Counted from the stretch's first letter, positions 43,777 through 54,015 are shown. The stretch is DNA of 64,000 nucleotides from Nostoc linckia NIES-25 (GCF_002368035.1 NZ_AP018224.1:62001-126000); one strand, 5' to 3'. Numbers and translations: made by a program. The notes: generated from the letters alone by a model not told the origin.

Positions 43777-45406
43777 TTTTGATGATGAATTGCTGTTTGA
43801 TGATGAACCTTTGCCTGACGAACTGATACTGTCACCAAGCAATCAAGTATCAGATGCAAAACCTATAAATATTCTTTTGTTTGCCCAACAGCAGGCGCTC
43901 ACTGACCAACAGCAAAACATATTATGGCCTGTTTATGGTTGGAGAATCGCTGCGCCACAAGTATCAGAGCGCAAATTAGACTTTTTGCAGCTAACTTCAC
44001 TACGGCTAGCCCATGCTGGGGTAACGCGCCACCAGGATCAAGCACAAATGCTGGGACAGCACAAAGATTTTCTGTTTAATGTCATGTTACAGCTAGAAAA
44101 TCAGGGCTATATTGACAGAAAAGCCCGCTTGACTGATAAAGGAGAGAAAATTCTTCAGCAAGATGGAAAAGAGGATGAAGAGAAAACAGAATATGGCTGG
44201 ATTTTTCAGGACGCAACAGCCGGTGAACTTCTAAGTTGGTTTTACACTAAAAGCTTACGCTATGCTGACTCTAGTCGTTCAGATGTCTCTCAAGCTTTTC
44301 AACTTCCGTGGATACGGCAAACACTACCTACACCCAACGCTGCTGATGTGACATCGGCAATCAAAACTCAGCGTCGGCTGTTAAAACGAATTCAGGCTGA
44401 TGGCTTGAATACAGAAGCAAATAATGCTGTTTCTGATGCCTATGGTTTTACTGAAATCAGTAAAGCAGATACTCTGACGCAAAGCAATAACACAAAGGTA
44501 GAGCAAACAGAAAATTTTGGTGTGCGTCTGTTAAGTAAACGACCGCAACAGTTTTATTTGCTAGTTTCTTGCATTGTTGAGGGAACATCCGATGGTCAAT
44601 TTTCTCTACGCTGTCCTTTTGGCCTTCCAGATGGTTTTCGTTGGGTACGCCTATTGAACTTTGCCTCATCCCAGTGTGAAGAAAGTAAGAAAATTGTAGA
44701 GCATTTGCAGTCCAAGAGTCGTGAAGCTTGGAAACGCAAGCAACCCAGAGAAATTGAGCCGATCGGTTTAGCAAGGGAAGCCTACGACAAAATAATATTT
44801 GAAGTCGGCTCTGTGCCTGACAAAATTTGGCAGCAAGTTTGGCAAGAATTGGAACGCTTAGAACAATCGCGTATCCTTCTAGAACGTGGTTTCGATGAGA
44901 CGGACACAAGTATTACGCGATCGCAAAGGGTTTTAGAGCAGTTAATGTTTACTTTACTGCAACTAGATACAATTCCTACAAATATTTTGGAACCATATAA
45001 AAGTAGGGATACATTGCAACAATGTTTAAAAGATACAGTTGTTGCCTGCGGTGGAAGCGAAATACCAGAGCGGATTTTATTTACAAAGTTAGGAGCAATC
45101 CGTAATGTTCTTGATGGTGGTAAAGACTCTTTACGACCCTATGTTGGGACATTTTTACTATCAGCAAGTCGGCGTAACAGCTTACATCGTAGTATTTTAG
45201 AATATTTACTTAAAAAACATTTAGATTTTTTAGCAGACATAGAAAAAATTGCCCATATCCGCAACACAATTGGCGCTCATGCTGGTGTAAGTCATAAGGA
45301 ACCAAGCATTGTCGTTGAGGATTTAGTAACAAAAACATATCAAATTGTACGTTTAGTTATTCAAGCATGGCGATTAACAAATAGCCAATTCTCAAAGGAG
45401 GTATAA
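43769..45406 (+). CDS. Unknown protein with C-terminal HEPN-like motif
   Basis: The protein has 545 residues from the ATG at 43769, 9 bases after a GCAGGG box; the frame runs further upstream with poor starts. It overlaps the helicase stop by 8 bases. The acidic N-terminus (DDELLFDDEPLPDEL) is followed by a helical middle. The C-terminal about 130 residues are all-helical and contain R498-N-T-I-G-A-H504 in HIRNTIGAHAG, i.e. R-x5-H with N after R, as in HEPN ribonucleases. HEPN proteins cut RNA in many defence systems. The motif could also be chance in a helical protein. If real, this is the RNA-cutting effector that the McrC-like gene lacks. Confidence 0.6.
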   Translation: MSDFDDELLFDDEPLPDELILSPSNQVSDAKPINILLFAQQQALTDQQQNILWPVYGWRIAAPQVSERKLDFLQLTSLRLAHAGVTRHQDQAQMLGQHKDFLFNVMLQLENQGYIDRKARLTDKGEKILQQDGKEDEEKTEYGWIFQDATAGELLSWFYTKSLRYADSSRSDVSQAFQLPWIRQTLPTPNAADVTSAIKTQRRLLKRIQADGLNTEANNAVSDAYGFTEISKADTLTQSNNTKVEQTENFGVRLLSKRPQQFYLLVSCIVEGTSDGQFSLRCPFGLPDGFRWVRLLNFASSQCEESKKIVEHLQSKSREAWKRKQPREIEPIGLAREAYDKIIFEVGSVPDKIWQQVWQELERLEQSRILLERGFDETDTSITRSQRVLEQLMFTLLQLDTIPTNILEPYKSRDTLQQCLKDTVVACGGSEIPERILFTKLGAIRNVLDGGKDSLRPYVGTFLLSASRRNSLHRSILEYLLKKHLDFLADIEKIAHIRNTIGAHAGVSHKEPSIVVEDLVTKTYQIVRLVIQAWRLTNSQFSKEV

Positions 45407-47797
45407 ATGGGTAGAAAAACTAGAAATATAAATACAAATCAGAACCGTCAGCAACCAACTACTCCCCAAACTAATACTCAAAATCTTGCTGCTGTTGCAG
45501 TGACTCCTCAAAATGTGTCAACAGTTAATGCACAGTCCCAGGATATTCATAAGCTCCAAGATAAAATCAATGAACTAGAATTTCAGTTAGAGGAACAAAA
45601 AGAAATAACCGCAGCCAAAGAAGCGGAGATTGCCATAAGAGAACAGGAATTAGCCCAACAGAAAGTGCAAGCTATTAATGGCTTTAAAGATTTAGAAGCT
45701 AAGGCTCGTAAGGAATGGTTAACAGAAAAAGAACAGGAAATTATAGCAGAACGTCAACAAATTATAGAGGCAGCACAAAAGGAAGTTGATAAAAAATTGA
45801 GTGCCGCACAAACGGAAGCGGAAAAAATTATTAAGGAAGCTCAAAAATTAAAGATTGATGTTCAAAATCAAGCAGATAGAATTATTGAACAGGCAGAAAC
45901 TCTAGCCAAAGAACATAGGCAAAGAGCAAGAGAGGAAACAATTAAGGAAATCCAGACGAAAGAAGAAGAATTGATAAATTTCCGTAAGGTACTTGACGAT
46001 AAAGAAAGGTATCTTGAGGAAGAAGATAACAAGTTGTCAAGACAAATTAAGCAAATTGAACGCCGAGAAGAAGATTTAGAAGATGAAAGCAATTGGTTAG
46101 CTTTGCAAAAGAAAAAACTACAACAGAAGGAACAAGAATTAAGCCAACGTGAAAATGCTTGTTCAGAAGAAGCAATTAATAGGTTGATAAAAGAAAAGGA
46201 ATCTATTGAACACCAAATTCAATTAGTTCAAGAGCAAAATCATCGGCTGAGGGGAGAATTAGAGAGCAATAAAAATATGCTCTTAAATATATCAGGTTCA
46301 CCAGCAAAAATTTTAGCAGATAACAAACTGCTAGAGAATAAGATTAGTGAATATGAAAAATTATTTGAGGAATATCCATCAGAAATAGAGTTAGCAGAAC
46401 TTCGCAGACGTGCCGAAGCTGCAATTGATTTTGAAGCTAAGTATCGTGATTTACAAGCGAGGATTGATGACTTAGAGCGTATCCGCCGCCAGCATCATTC
46501 GGAAAGGATGGAGACAGAACAGCTTCGCAAAGAGAGAGATACTCTAAAGTTACTAAATCAGTATTTGAGTGAACAAATAGAAGAACTTAAACGGATGCTT
46601 GGTCAATTGCAAACCAGTCAAATACAAGCGTTTGGTAATTTTGCTTCTATGGATAGAGAAAATGAAAATATTATTAACAAACCTGATGGTGTTGCCGTTA
46701 ATGATCTAAATGAATTGGCTGCTAGAAGTCGTGCTTGGATGGGTAGTTTACCAAGCCGTCAAGAGTTAGAAATGGGAGAAGCTGAAACCTCACATTTCGC
46801 TCATTATTATGATAAACATACAATTCAGGCTTTTATTGCCTCAATGGCAGCTTCTAGACTAATTATTATTCAAGGTCAGAGTGGCACTGGTAAAACTAGT
46901 CTGCCAGAATATTTTGCTTATGCGATTGGTGGTAAATTTGCCCGAATTGAAGTTCAATCTAGTTGGCGAGATAAAGTTGATTTGCTCGGTTCTTATAACT
47001 CTTTCTTCCGCGTTTTTAATGAGTCTCAGTTTTCTAGGGCAATCTACGAAGCAGGCACAAATCGTTACCGCAATCATCCTTATTTCATAGTTTTGGATGA
47101 AATGAACCTGTCACGGGTGGAATACTATTTTGCCGATTTACTTTCAATTATGGAAGGTCGTCCAGAAGATAGAGAAATTGAACTACTAAACCACGACCCT
47201 ACTGGAGGTCAACTTCCCAAAGGAATTAGATTGAAAAACGGTGCAGTCCAGCTACCAATCCCTGATAATGTCTGGTTTGTTGGCACCGCAAATACGGACG
47301 AATCTACATATGAGATTACCCGTAAAGTTTACGATCGCGCTCAAGTTTTGCAAATAGATGAACCTTTTGAACCAGAAAGTTTTGATACCAAACAACCAGC
47401 AAATCTAAAAATATCAGATTTTCGCCAAGCTGTACAAAAGGCGATCGCCAATTTCAGCCAAAAAGACCAAGAAGTTGTACAGAATTGTCTTGGAACTATT
47501 GGTTTGGCATTGCATGAGTACTTTCAAGTAGGGTACGGACAACGCCTGTTAGACCAACTTTCTATCTTCCTCCCCATATACACTGCGACGGGTGGGAAAC
47601 TTGGGGAAGGTTTAGACCACTTTATCGCCAGAAAGCTGCTTTGGCAGGTACAAAACCGTACTGATCCAAATGTCCGTTCTGGTTTACAGGAAGTACGAGA
47701 CATTATTGAGGTAAGTTTTACTGATAACCCGCGACTAGGAAGTGCTGCGATTTCCTTAAAACTTTTGGAACGTGAGATTAACAAATTTAAACGGTAG
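45407..47797 (+). CDS. Coiled-coil McrB-like AAA+ NTPase
   Basis: The protein has 796 residues. Residues about 50-400 are one long charged coiled coil (rich in E, K, Q; LEEQKEITAAKEAEIAIRE). The AAA+ domain follows: Walker A G-Q-S-G-T-G-K-T at 490-497, then SSWRDKVDLLGSY, and Walker B with LDEMNLSRVEYYFADLLS, the McrB signature. The sensor-1 strand has FVGTANTDES. McrB proteins are GTP-driven motors that load the McrC nuclease. The coiled-coil fusion defines the CoCoNuT subclass (CnuB) as I remember it. It is followed after 3 bases by the DUF2357 McrC-like gene, matching the B-C pair. ATG follows GGAGG. Confidence 0.88.
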   Translation: MGRKTRNINTNQNRQQPTTPQTNTQNLAAVAVTPQNVSTVNAQSQDIHKLQDKINELEFQLEEQKEITAAKEAEIAIREQELAQQKVQAINGFKDLEAKARKEWLTEKEQEIIAERQQIIEAAQKEVDKKLSAAQTEAEKIIKEAQKLKIDVQNQADRIIEQAETLAKEHRQRAREETIKEIQTKEEELINFRKVLDDKERYLEEEDNKLSRQIKQIERREEDLEDESNWLALQKKKLQQKEQELSQRENACSEEAINRLIKEKESIEHQIQLVQEQNHRLRGELESNKNMLLNISGSPAKILADNKLLENKISEYEKLFEEYPSEIELAELRRRAEAAIDFEAKYRDLQARIDDLERIRRQHHSERMETEQLRKERDTLKLLNQYLSEQIEELKRMLGQLQTSQIQAFGNFASMDRENENIINKPDGVAVNDLNELAARSRAWMGSLPSRQELEMGEAETSHFAHYYDKHTIQAFIASMAASRLIIIQGQSGTGKTSLPEYFAYAIGGKFARIEVQSSWRDKVDLLGSYNSFFRVFNESQFSRAIYEAGTNRYRNHPYFIVLDEMNLSRVEYYFADLLSIMEGRPEDREIELLNHDPTGGQLPKGIRLKNGAVQLPIPDNVWFVGTANTDESTYEITRKVYDRAQVLQIDEPFEPESFDTKQPANLKISDFRQAVQKAIANFSQKDQEVVQNCLGTIGLALHEYFQVGYGQRLLDQLSIFLPIYTATGGKLGEGLDHFIARKLLWQVQNRTDPNVRSGLQEVRDIIEVSFTDNPRLGSAAISLKLLEREINKFKR

Positions 47798-47800
47798 ATT

Positions 47801-49975
47801 ATGGCACATCTTTTTTTACTCAATCGTTGGACAGGCAACCTAGAACCATTGCAATCGGGAGAACGCCGCCGTTTAGAGAGTATAGATGACTACCGTATAC
47901 AGATTAATTTCACCCCTGCTGATGGCGAAACTGAAATTACGCTCAATGATAATAACGATAATACTTACATCCGTACAAATGAAACAAGCTGTAATTTACC
48001 CATAACAGTTGATACTTTTGGGTGCTGTTCGGTACGTATCGCCTGTACAGGATCTGGAAGTATTGGGCGGTATAAATTTGAAGTGCCATTGCGAACACAA
48101 TTAGATGAGACAATGCAAGTGGCTTTGGCACTGTTCGCCGACCAAGCAAAAGGGCTAGAACCAACTATATCAACAGAGCAATTACTAAAGTTGCCGTTTT
48201 TCTCTCCTGGTACTATTCGTGATTCCCTTAGCAACAAAAATGTCAGGGAACTAGATGAGGCGATCGCAGAAGTTTTACCATCTTTACTGAGGGTATGTAG
48301 CAAACCCCGACGTACTTTAATAGTAGAGCGTCGAGTTATGCCCATAGACAGAGCAAGGCGTATTCCGCCTGATGCAATTGAGCATTTAGCATCTCGACCG
48401 GAATTATGGCAATCTCGCACTGCAACGCGCATTACTCCGGCACAAATTAGAAGCGAAGTGCCAGAAGAAACCCTTGACCTCTATGAAAATCGCGTGGTTG
48501 CTACTCTAGTGCGAAGGTTGCTGCGCTGGATGGAACAAAGACTCCGAGAAATAGACCGCGCCTACTACCAAACACAAACGCTGCATGAAAACTTATTTAC
48601 AGAATACCAATATAATCGCTTTCGGGAAGAACGATTGAAAGCACTTTGGCAAAATCTAGATACCGTACAAGACTATTTGCAGCAATACGAGCAAGCACAA
48701 GCACTAAAAGATAAAATTAGCCACCTATATTCTGACATTAGTAGTTGTTTAGACTCAGTACTTTATAAGAGTTTATCTAGCAAACCAGATGTGATATCTC
48801 CTTTAAAACCAACTAACATTTTGCAAATGGATGCAGACTATCGGCGTTTACGCCAGTTGTGGGAGATGCTGGACAGATTTTTTAGCAATCCCGACCAGCA
48901 GAATATAGAAAAAGAGCGAGATTTGTTATCAGATTACGCTAATTACATTCATGGCTGCGTACTTTTGGCTTTGCACTGGATTGGGTTTGAAACTGCAAAA
49001 GTGAAGCCAGAGAATTTTCCAGAAGAATTAAATTTTCAACAAGCACTCCAGTGGGAAGCATGGACAGCAGTTGTGCAGCCTCCCGAATTAGGTAATTTCA
49101 AAATAAATGTTGAGTTGATCTGGGAGATAGTTAACACTAATACTCATAAGTTTTCTCATCCAACCCGTATTAGACTGGTACTGATTCCATTAGCGCGAGC
49201 GTTTTTTGGCGATCAAGATGAAATTAAGAAGACTGTGGACACTCTCTATGATGCAGGTTTGTCCCAAGGTTCATCAATTGGAAATACTTCCAAGCGTCAA
49301 AATCGCAACAACCAAGTGCAGACTTTTGTCGTCTTAGTACATCCCACAGATCCAAGAGATAGAGAAATAAGTGAAGATGTTACGCCAGACTTAATTCAAA
49401 AAATGCTGAATATCGGCGAAAACTTTATGAGTCCGGATGATTATAAACGCTTTGTTTCCACTTTTGATGGTAATGCTTTTGTTCGTAGCGTTGGTATGAT
49501 GCCAGCTAGTCCACTTGATTTAAGCACTCTTGAACGTTTCCAGAGATTATTTCGCTTTCATACCTTGGGAGTCGATTTGGTTTATGGCATCCATCCTTCA
49601 TATTGTCCAGTGTGCAGTTATGACCTGAGTGATGTGTGTTTGCAGTTTAAGGAAAATGAGGGTGATTGTCCTAACTGTCAAGCCAAATGGAGTTGGCGAA
49701 CCTGTAAGAATTGTCGTGGTAAGACAGCAAAGCTAGAACCTATTAAGATGAAGCGACAAACTAAAACAGAAAGTAAATGTTCCTATGCTGTGAAAGCGAT
49801 GGCTAGAGAGCAACTGCTAGGGCGTGACTTACTTTCGGCGTTGTGCAGTTCTGATGAAACACCAGAGTCGGGAAGGATTCGCATCATTTGCCCTCACTGT
49901 GGAGCTTGTACTGGGCAGGGTGAAACGTTATTAAGATGTAATAGATGCCGTAATAGTAATTTTGGAATTAGTTAG
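47801..49975 (+). CDS. McrC-like DUF2357 protein lacking a visible nuclease
   Basis: This is a 724-residue protein. The N-terminal domain has beta-hairpin features and a DUF2357 segment with PEETLDLYENRVVATLVRRL, the hallmark 'D-x-x-E-N-R' of McrC-like proteins. A PD-(D/E)XK motif (D, then V-x-D-x-K-Y) usually follows; I find none. Instead there is a helical region and two or three zinc ribbons (CPVCSYDL, CPNCQAKW, CKNCRG, CPHCGAC, CNRC). I therefore read it as a CnuC that has kept its McrB-binding part and lost the nuclease. That is an argument from absence, so a diverged nuclease cannot be excluded. Zinc ribbons may bind nucleic acid. Confidence 0.75.
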   Translation: MAHLFLLNRWTGNLEPLQSGERRRLESIDDYRIQINFTPADGETEITLNDNNDNTYIRTNETSCNLPITVDTFGCCSVRIACTGSGSIGRYKFEVPLRTQLDETMQVALALFADQAKGLEPTISTEQLLKLPFFSPGTIRDSLSNKNVRELDEAIAEVLPSLLRVCSKPRRTLIVERRVMPIDRARRIPPDAIEHLASRPELWQSRTATRITPAQIRSEVPEETLDLYENRVVATLVRRLLRWMEQRLREIDRAYYQTQTLHENLFTEYQYNRFREERLKALWQNLDTVQDYLQQYEQAQALKDKISHLYSDISSCLDSVLYKSLSSKPDVISPLKPTNILQMDADYRRLRQLWEMLDRFFSNPDQQNIEKERDLLSDYANYIHGCVLLALHWIGFETAKVKPENFPEELNFQQALQWEAWTAVVQPPELGNFKINVELIWEIVNTNTHKFSHPTRIRLVLIPLARAFFGDQDEIKKTVDTLYDAGLSQGSSIGNTSKRQNRNNQVQTFVVLVHPTDPRDREISEDVTPDLIQKMLNIGENFMSPDDYKRFVSTFDGNAFVRSVGMMPASPLDLSTLERFQRLFRFHTLGVDLVYGIHPSYCPVCSYDLSDVCLQFKENEGDCPNCQAKWSWRTCKNCRGKTAKLEPIKMKRQTKTESKCSYAVKAMAREQLLGRDLLSALCSSDETPESGRIRIICPHCGACTGQGETLLRCNRCRNSNFGIS

Positions 49976-50042
49976 TTTATTAATGTTGATGACTTTTTCA
50001 TTGGTGTAATAAATAGCCATCTAAAATATGCGATGAATAAAA

Positions 50043-50681
50043 CTAAAAAAATACGGCATTTAGCGTAACTATCCCTTTAATTTTTGTCAAAATGTCAACT
50101 TGATTTATTGAACGACATAGGGTAATAAAATTTTTGTATGTATTTGTATTAGGTAAAATCACAATGGCTTCTTCTAACTGAAAATTAAAATTATCTGGTA
50201 AACGCCATTCTCGCTCATGAGTCCAGTCGATAATATTAGTCTCATCACTAAGTTCCAATTTAACAATTCGCCACCATTCTTTATAAGGTAGATAAGCTTT
50301 GGCATCTTCGGTATTATCATAAATTACAGGTCTCCCACCATTATTATATATATATGTTTTTGGAAACATTAACCCTATCCCTACATAACGTAGCTTGGCA
50401 TTAGGATTTTGCTTTCGATACTCTTGGTCTGAATAAATATTTTGTGCTAATTGATATAGTGGTGTATCTTGGAAGCAAACAGCTTTTCTATTTCCACATA
50501 TAAACCCTGATTTTGTTGAACTACCGTTGAGGCACTCTTCTAAAAGAATTTTCATCAAAACCTCAAGAGAGCTAAATTCTTTACCATTTGTATTTGCTTC
50601 TCTAGTCAAATGTATGAGATGTCCGGTTAAATCAGAACGTGATGCAATACGCTGTTTCCAACTGTCTAAAGAGTAAGGCAT
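50043..50681 (-). CDS. DUF2971/AbiGi-like protein, reverse strand
   Basis: The protein has 212 residues from the ATG at 50681, which has AAGGTG 9 bases upstream; a longer in-frame start to 50750 has none. Features: GHLIHLTREA near the start, CFQDTPLYQLAQNIY, KLRYVGIGLMFPK, RPVIYDN, and the block DWTHEREWRLPDNFNF. The last block (a H/E-R-E-W-R motif) recalls DUF2971/AbiGi-type abortive-infection proteins; the similarity is partial. It is the only reverse-strand gene inside the plus-strand array and sits just where the McrBC-like half meets the DISARM-like half. It may be a separate abortive element or a recent insertion. Confidence 0.5.
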   Translation of the reverse strand: MPYSLDSWKQRIASRSDLTGHLIHLTREANTNGKEFSSLEVLMKILLEECLNGSSTKSGFICGNRKAVCFQDTPLYQLAQNIYSDQEYRKQNPNAKLRYVGIGLMFPKTYIYNNGGRPVIYDNTEDAKAYLPYKEWWRIVKLELSDETNIIDWTHEREWRLPDNFNFQLEEAIVILPNTNTYKNFITLCRSINQVDILTKIKGIVTLNAVFF

Positions 50682-51147
50682 TTTCGCTACACCTTGGAAG
50701 TTGTGCTGGGAGCATCTGGTTTTGGCAGATAGATTTTTTAGACAACCCATATAGTTGAGTTTCTGGCACTAAATAATTATGTTTCTTCCAAAAGTGGATG
50801 CAACCGTTTTGCTTTACGTTGTTAGTATTCCCCAAAATGAAAGCCGCAAGATCACATTACCTGCTTGCTGAAGGTTCTCAGATCATTGGTTGTATTTCAC
50901 GTAGATTTGTAAATCTTGTGCTACGAAAAATTACAGATTTTCTAGTTATAAAGTATTGCGTACAGTTTTTGTAGTATCTTTAACGGTTACGCCTATAATA
51001 TTACTTAATCAATACTTCTCTCAATCTTATGCACCAAAGAAATTTCCAGAAGGGCAAATTTCTTATTCAGGATAGCAAGCAGAGCAAGAAGCATTGGACT
51101 GTGATGTACAATCACTTCCACGTTTAGGTTAAAAAGACTAGGCTGAT
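50682..51147. other. 466-bp spacer before the DISARM-like half
   Basis: It contains the divergent promoters of the minus-strand gene and of the SNF2-helicase gene at 51148. One 45-codon frame from 50838 (MKAARSHYLL start) is judged spurious. No repeat or RNA was recognised. Confidence 0.4.
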
Positions 51148-54015
51148 ATGGAAACGCTTGCCCCTGGTGCGCGGATTGTTGCTAGAGATGCTGAATGGCT
51201 TGTAAAATCCACTTCAAGAACACCCAATGGTTCTGTGGTAATAGAAGTTGTGGGTGTAAGTGATTTTATCAAAGGTCGCACGGCAAGGTTTGTTAGAGAA
51301 CTTGAGGAAGACGTAGCAGTTTTAGACCCGAAAAATACTAATTTAGTATCCGATAATACTCCTGGCTATAGGAATTCGCTGCTTTTTCTCGAAGCTCATC
51401 TGCGGCAAACTACTCCCACTGATACTAATCTTTACATTGGTCATGAAGCGGCAATGGATGTGCTGCCTTACCAATTAGATCCAACGCTCAAAGCTCTTTC
51501 TATGCCGCGACAGCGTTTGTTAATTGCAGATGCTGTTGGCTTGGGGAAAACTCTGGAAGCAGGAATTTTGGTTGCTGAGTTGATGCGTCGGGGACGAGCA
51601 AAACGCATTTTGGTTGTCACAACCAAAAGTATGCTGACTCAGTTCCAGAAAGAATTTTGGGTGCGTTTTACTATTCCTCTAGTACGTCTTGATTCTGTGG
51701 GTATTCAGCGCATTCGCTCTCGTATTCCCACCAATCATAATCCTTTCCACTATTACGATAAAGCTATTGTCTCTGTTGATACCTTGAAGCAAGACAGGGA
51801 ATACCGCACCTATATCGAGCAGGCTTACTGGGATGTAATAGTCATTGATGAAGCACATAACGTTGCTCGTCGGGGACGTGGTAGCAGTGCTTCGTTACGT
51901 TCTAAATTGGCTGACCGTTTAGCAAGCCGTTCCGATAGTTTAATTATGCTATCAGCCACACCACATGATGGACGCGCAGAAAGCTTTGCTAGTTTGATGA
52001 ATATGCTCGACCCAACGGCGATCGCCAATGAGTCGAACTACACTAAGGAAGATATTCGAGATTTGTACGTCCGGCGGTTTAAAAAAGATGTTGTAGCGCA
52101 ACTTCTCAAAAAATTCCCAGAACGACAGGTTTTAGCGGTGGAAGCTAATGCTTCTCCCCAAGAAGAAAAAGCGTTTGAAATTCTCGATAACTTAAAATTA
52201 GCTGGGATTGACGCGAAAGCTTCTACAGGTAAGTTGTTTAAAACTACTTTGCTAAAAGCTATGCTGTCCAGCCCTATGGCTTGTTTGGAAACAGTATGCA
52301 ATCGCATCAATCGGGTAGAAAAAACTGATGATCGGCGTTTTAGTAGTGATATTGATGAGTTGAAAGCTTTAGCAGCCGCTTTAGTAACCATCAACGATCA
52401 AAATTTCTCAAAATATCAAAAACTACTAAAACTAATTATCACAGCAGAAGATGGAGGCTTTGCTTGGAAGGGTAAAGACCCAAAAGACCGGATTGTAATT
52501 TTCACGGAACGTTTGGAAACGATGCGCTTTCTGAAGGAGAATTTAAAGCGCGACTTGAAGCTAACAGAAGAAGCGATCGCTACCCTTGATGGGGGAATGC
52601 CAGATGTTGATTTGATGAAAATTATCGAAGAATTTGGTAATGAGAAATCTCAACTCCGGCTGTTGGTAGCTACAGATGTAGCATCGGAAGGGATTAATTT
52701 ACATTATTTTTCACACCGTCTCATACACTTTGATATTCCTTGGTCGTTAATGGCTTTACAGCAGCGTAATGGACGGGTTGACCGTTACGGGCAGGAACGA
52801 CAACCACAGATTCGCTATTTATTGACTCGTTCATCTAACGAAAAAGTTGATGAAGCAGAGCGCATTGTTAGCGTGTTGGTGAGGAAAGACGACCAAGCAA
52901 TTAAAAATATTGGCGACCCTTCTGTTTTTATGGGAGTGTTTGATGCCGATAAGGAAGTAGAGGTGACAGCCGCAGCTATCGAAGCAATTGAGCAGGGAGA
53001 AACGGCAGAAACTTTTGACGCACGCCTGCAACCAGGTGAGCAGACAGAGGATGAGGATAACTGGTTTGCTGATTTACTTAGCGATGACCCAGAAGTGAGT
53101 GAGGAACCCCAAGCACAAGCTGCTATGCAGAAAATGCCAAGTTTATTTCCCGATGACTATCATTACACCTTAGCAGCGTTGGGTGCGGTTAATGAGGAAA
53201 CTCCATTGCAGCTGCGTAGTTTGGAGGAAGAGTTGTTAATCGAGTTAACAATGCCCAACGAACTGCGATCGCGTTTTGAGCGTTTACCAAGAGAAATTCA
53301 ACCTGCATCGAATCAAGCATTGCGTTTGTCTGGCGATCGCAATAAAGTGATGCGCGAACTAGAGGAATCACGAAAATCTGAGGAACGCTGGCCCTCGATT
53401 CAGTATCTTTGGGAACTGCATCCGGTAGTAGATTGGTTAAATGACCGTGGAATAACACTTTTCGGTAGGCATCAAGCACCTGTCATTGTTTTACCTCAGT
53501 TACAAACAAATGAGGTTATATTCGTCATATCAGGTATAATTCCTAACCGTCGTGGTCAACCTCTAGTCAATAAATGGGTAAGTGTAGTGTTTCAAAATCA
53601 AAAGTTTAAGCATATAGAAGACTTTGAGAAAACGCTACAGCTTACTGGATTGGGACATGAGCCGATTCCCAATCAAATGTTACCTATCGATGAAAAACTT
53701 TTGGATTTACGTGAGATAGCAGTTGTAGAAGCGCACAAGAAAATGCTAAAAGCACGGAAGAATTTTGAGGATTCAATTAATGTTCAACTACAAGAACAAT
53801 TAAATCGTTTAAATAAACTCAAAGGTCAACATTATCAACAATTAACATTGTGCTATGCAGACGGTACTCCTTTAAAAGAAGAGAAAAAATCAAAAGCAGA
53901 ACGAAGGATTGAGCAAATTTTTAATGATTATTGGCGTTGGGTAGAAGATAGCATGACTACCGAACCTGCTCCATATATCAAAATTATTGCAGTTTTACAG
54001 GGAGCTAAGGTGTGA
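51148..54015 (+). CDS. drmD: DrmD-like SNF2-family helicase
   Basis: This is a 955-residue SF2 ATPase of the SNF2/RapA type. Motif I is A-V-G-L-G-K-T at 129-135, motif Ia is ILVVTTKSMLTQF, motif II is DEAH at 234-237, and motif III is MLSATPHDG. The second RecA lobe has motif IV-like VIFTERLETM, V with ATDVASEGINL and VI with QQRNGRVDRYGQ. The C-terminal 300 residues are helical and partly coiled. The size, SNF2 type and the directly following giant methyltransferase (4-base overlap, GTGA) are the class-1 DISARM signature (DrmD-DrmMI). Such translocases probably guide the system along DNA; this is inference. Confidence 0.83.
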   Translation: METLAPGARIVARDAEWLVKSTSRTPNGSVVIEVVGVSDFIKGRTARFVRELEEDVAVLDPKNTNLVSDNTPGYRNSLLFLEAHLRQTTPTDTNLYIGHEAAMDVLPYQLDPTLKALSMPRQRLLIADAVGLGKTLEAGILVAELMRRGRAKRILVVTTKSMLTQFQKEFWVRFTIPLVRLDSVGIQRIRSRIPTNHNPFHYYDKAIVSVDTLKQDREYRTYIEQAYWDVIVIDEAHNVARRGRGSSASLRSKLADRLASRSDSLIMLSATPHDGRAESFASLMNMLDPTAIANESNYTKEDIRDLYVRRFKKDVVAQLLKKFPERQVLAVEANASPQEEKAFEILDNLKLAGIDAKASTGKLFKTTLLKAMLSSPMACLETVCNRINRVEKTDDRRFSSDIDELKALAAALVTINDQNFSKYQKLLKLIITAEDGGFAWKGKDPKDRIVIFTERLETMRFLKENLKRDLKLTEEAIATLDGGMPDVDLMKIIEEFGNEKSQLRLLVATDVASEGINLHYFSHRLIHFDIPWSLMALQQRNGRVDRYGQERQPQIRYLLTRSSNEKVDEAERIVSVLVRKDDQAIKNIGDPSVFMGVFDADKEVEVTAAAIEAIEQGETAETFDARLQPGEQTEDEDNWFADLLSDDPEVSEEPQAQAAMQKMPSLFPDDYHYTLAALGAVNEETPLQLRSLEEELLIELTMPNELRSRFERLPREIQPASNQALRLSGDRNKVMRELEESRKSEERWPSIQYLWELHPVVDWLNDRGITLFGRHQAPVIVLPQLQTNEVIFVISGIIPNRRGQPLVNKWVSVVFQNQKFKHIEDFEKTLQLTGLGHEPIPNQMLPIDEKLLDLREIAVVEAHKKMLKARKNFEDSINVQLQEQLNRLNKLKGQHYQQLTLCYADGTPLKEEKKSKAERRIEQIFNDYWRWVEDSMTTEPAPYIKIIAVLQGAKV

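Noticed and set aside
47943..48432. Minus-strand frames overlapping the McrC-like gene
   Set aside because: They are antiparallel to a long, motif-bearing gene and have shadow-like composition.
38477..49975. The vWA-kinase-helicase-McrBC half read as a simple tellurite-resistance locus
   Set aside because: There is no TerB, TerC, TerD or TerZ-like gene; the helicase, McrB and McrC-like genes point to a defence array.
50838..50975. 45-codon frame beginning MKAARSHYLL
   Set aside because: Weak start context, no family signal and placement inside the divergent promoter region.
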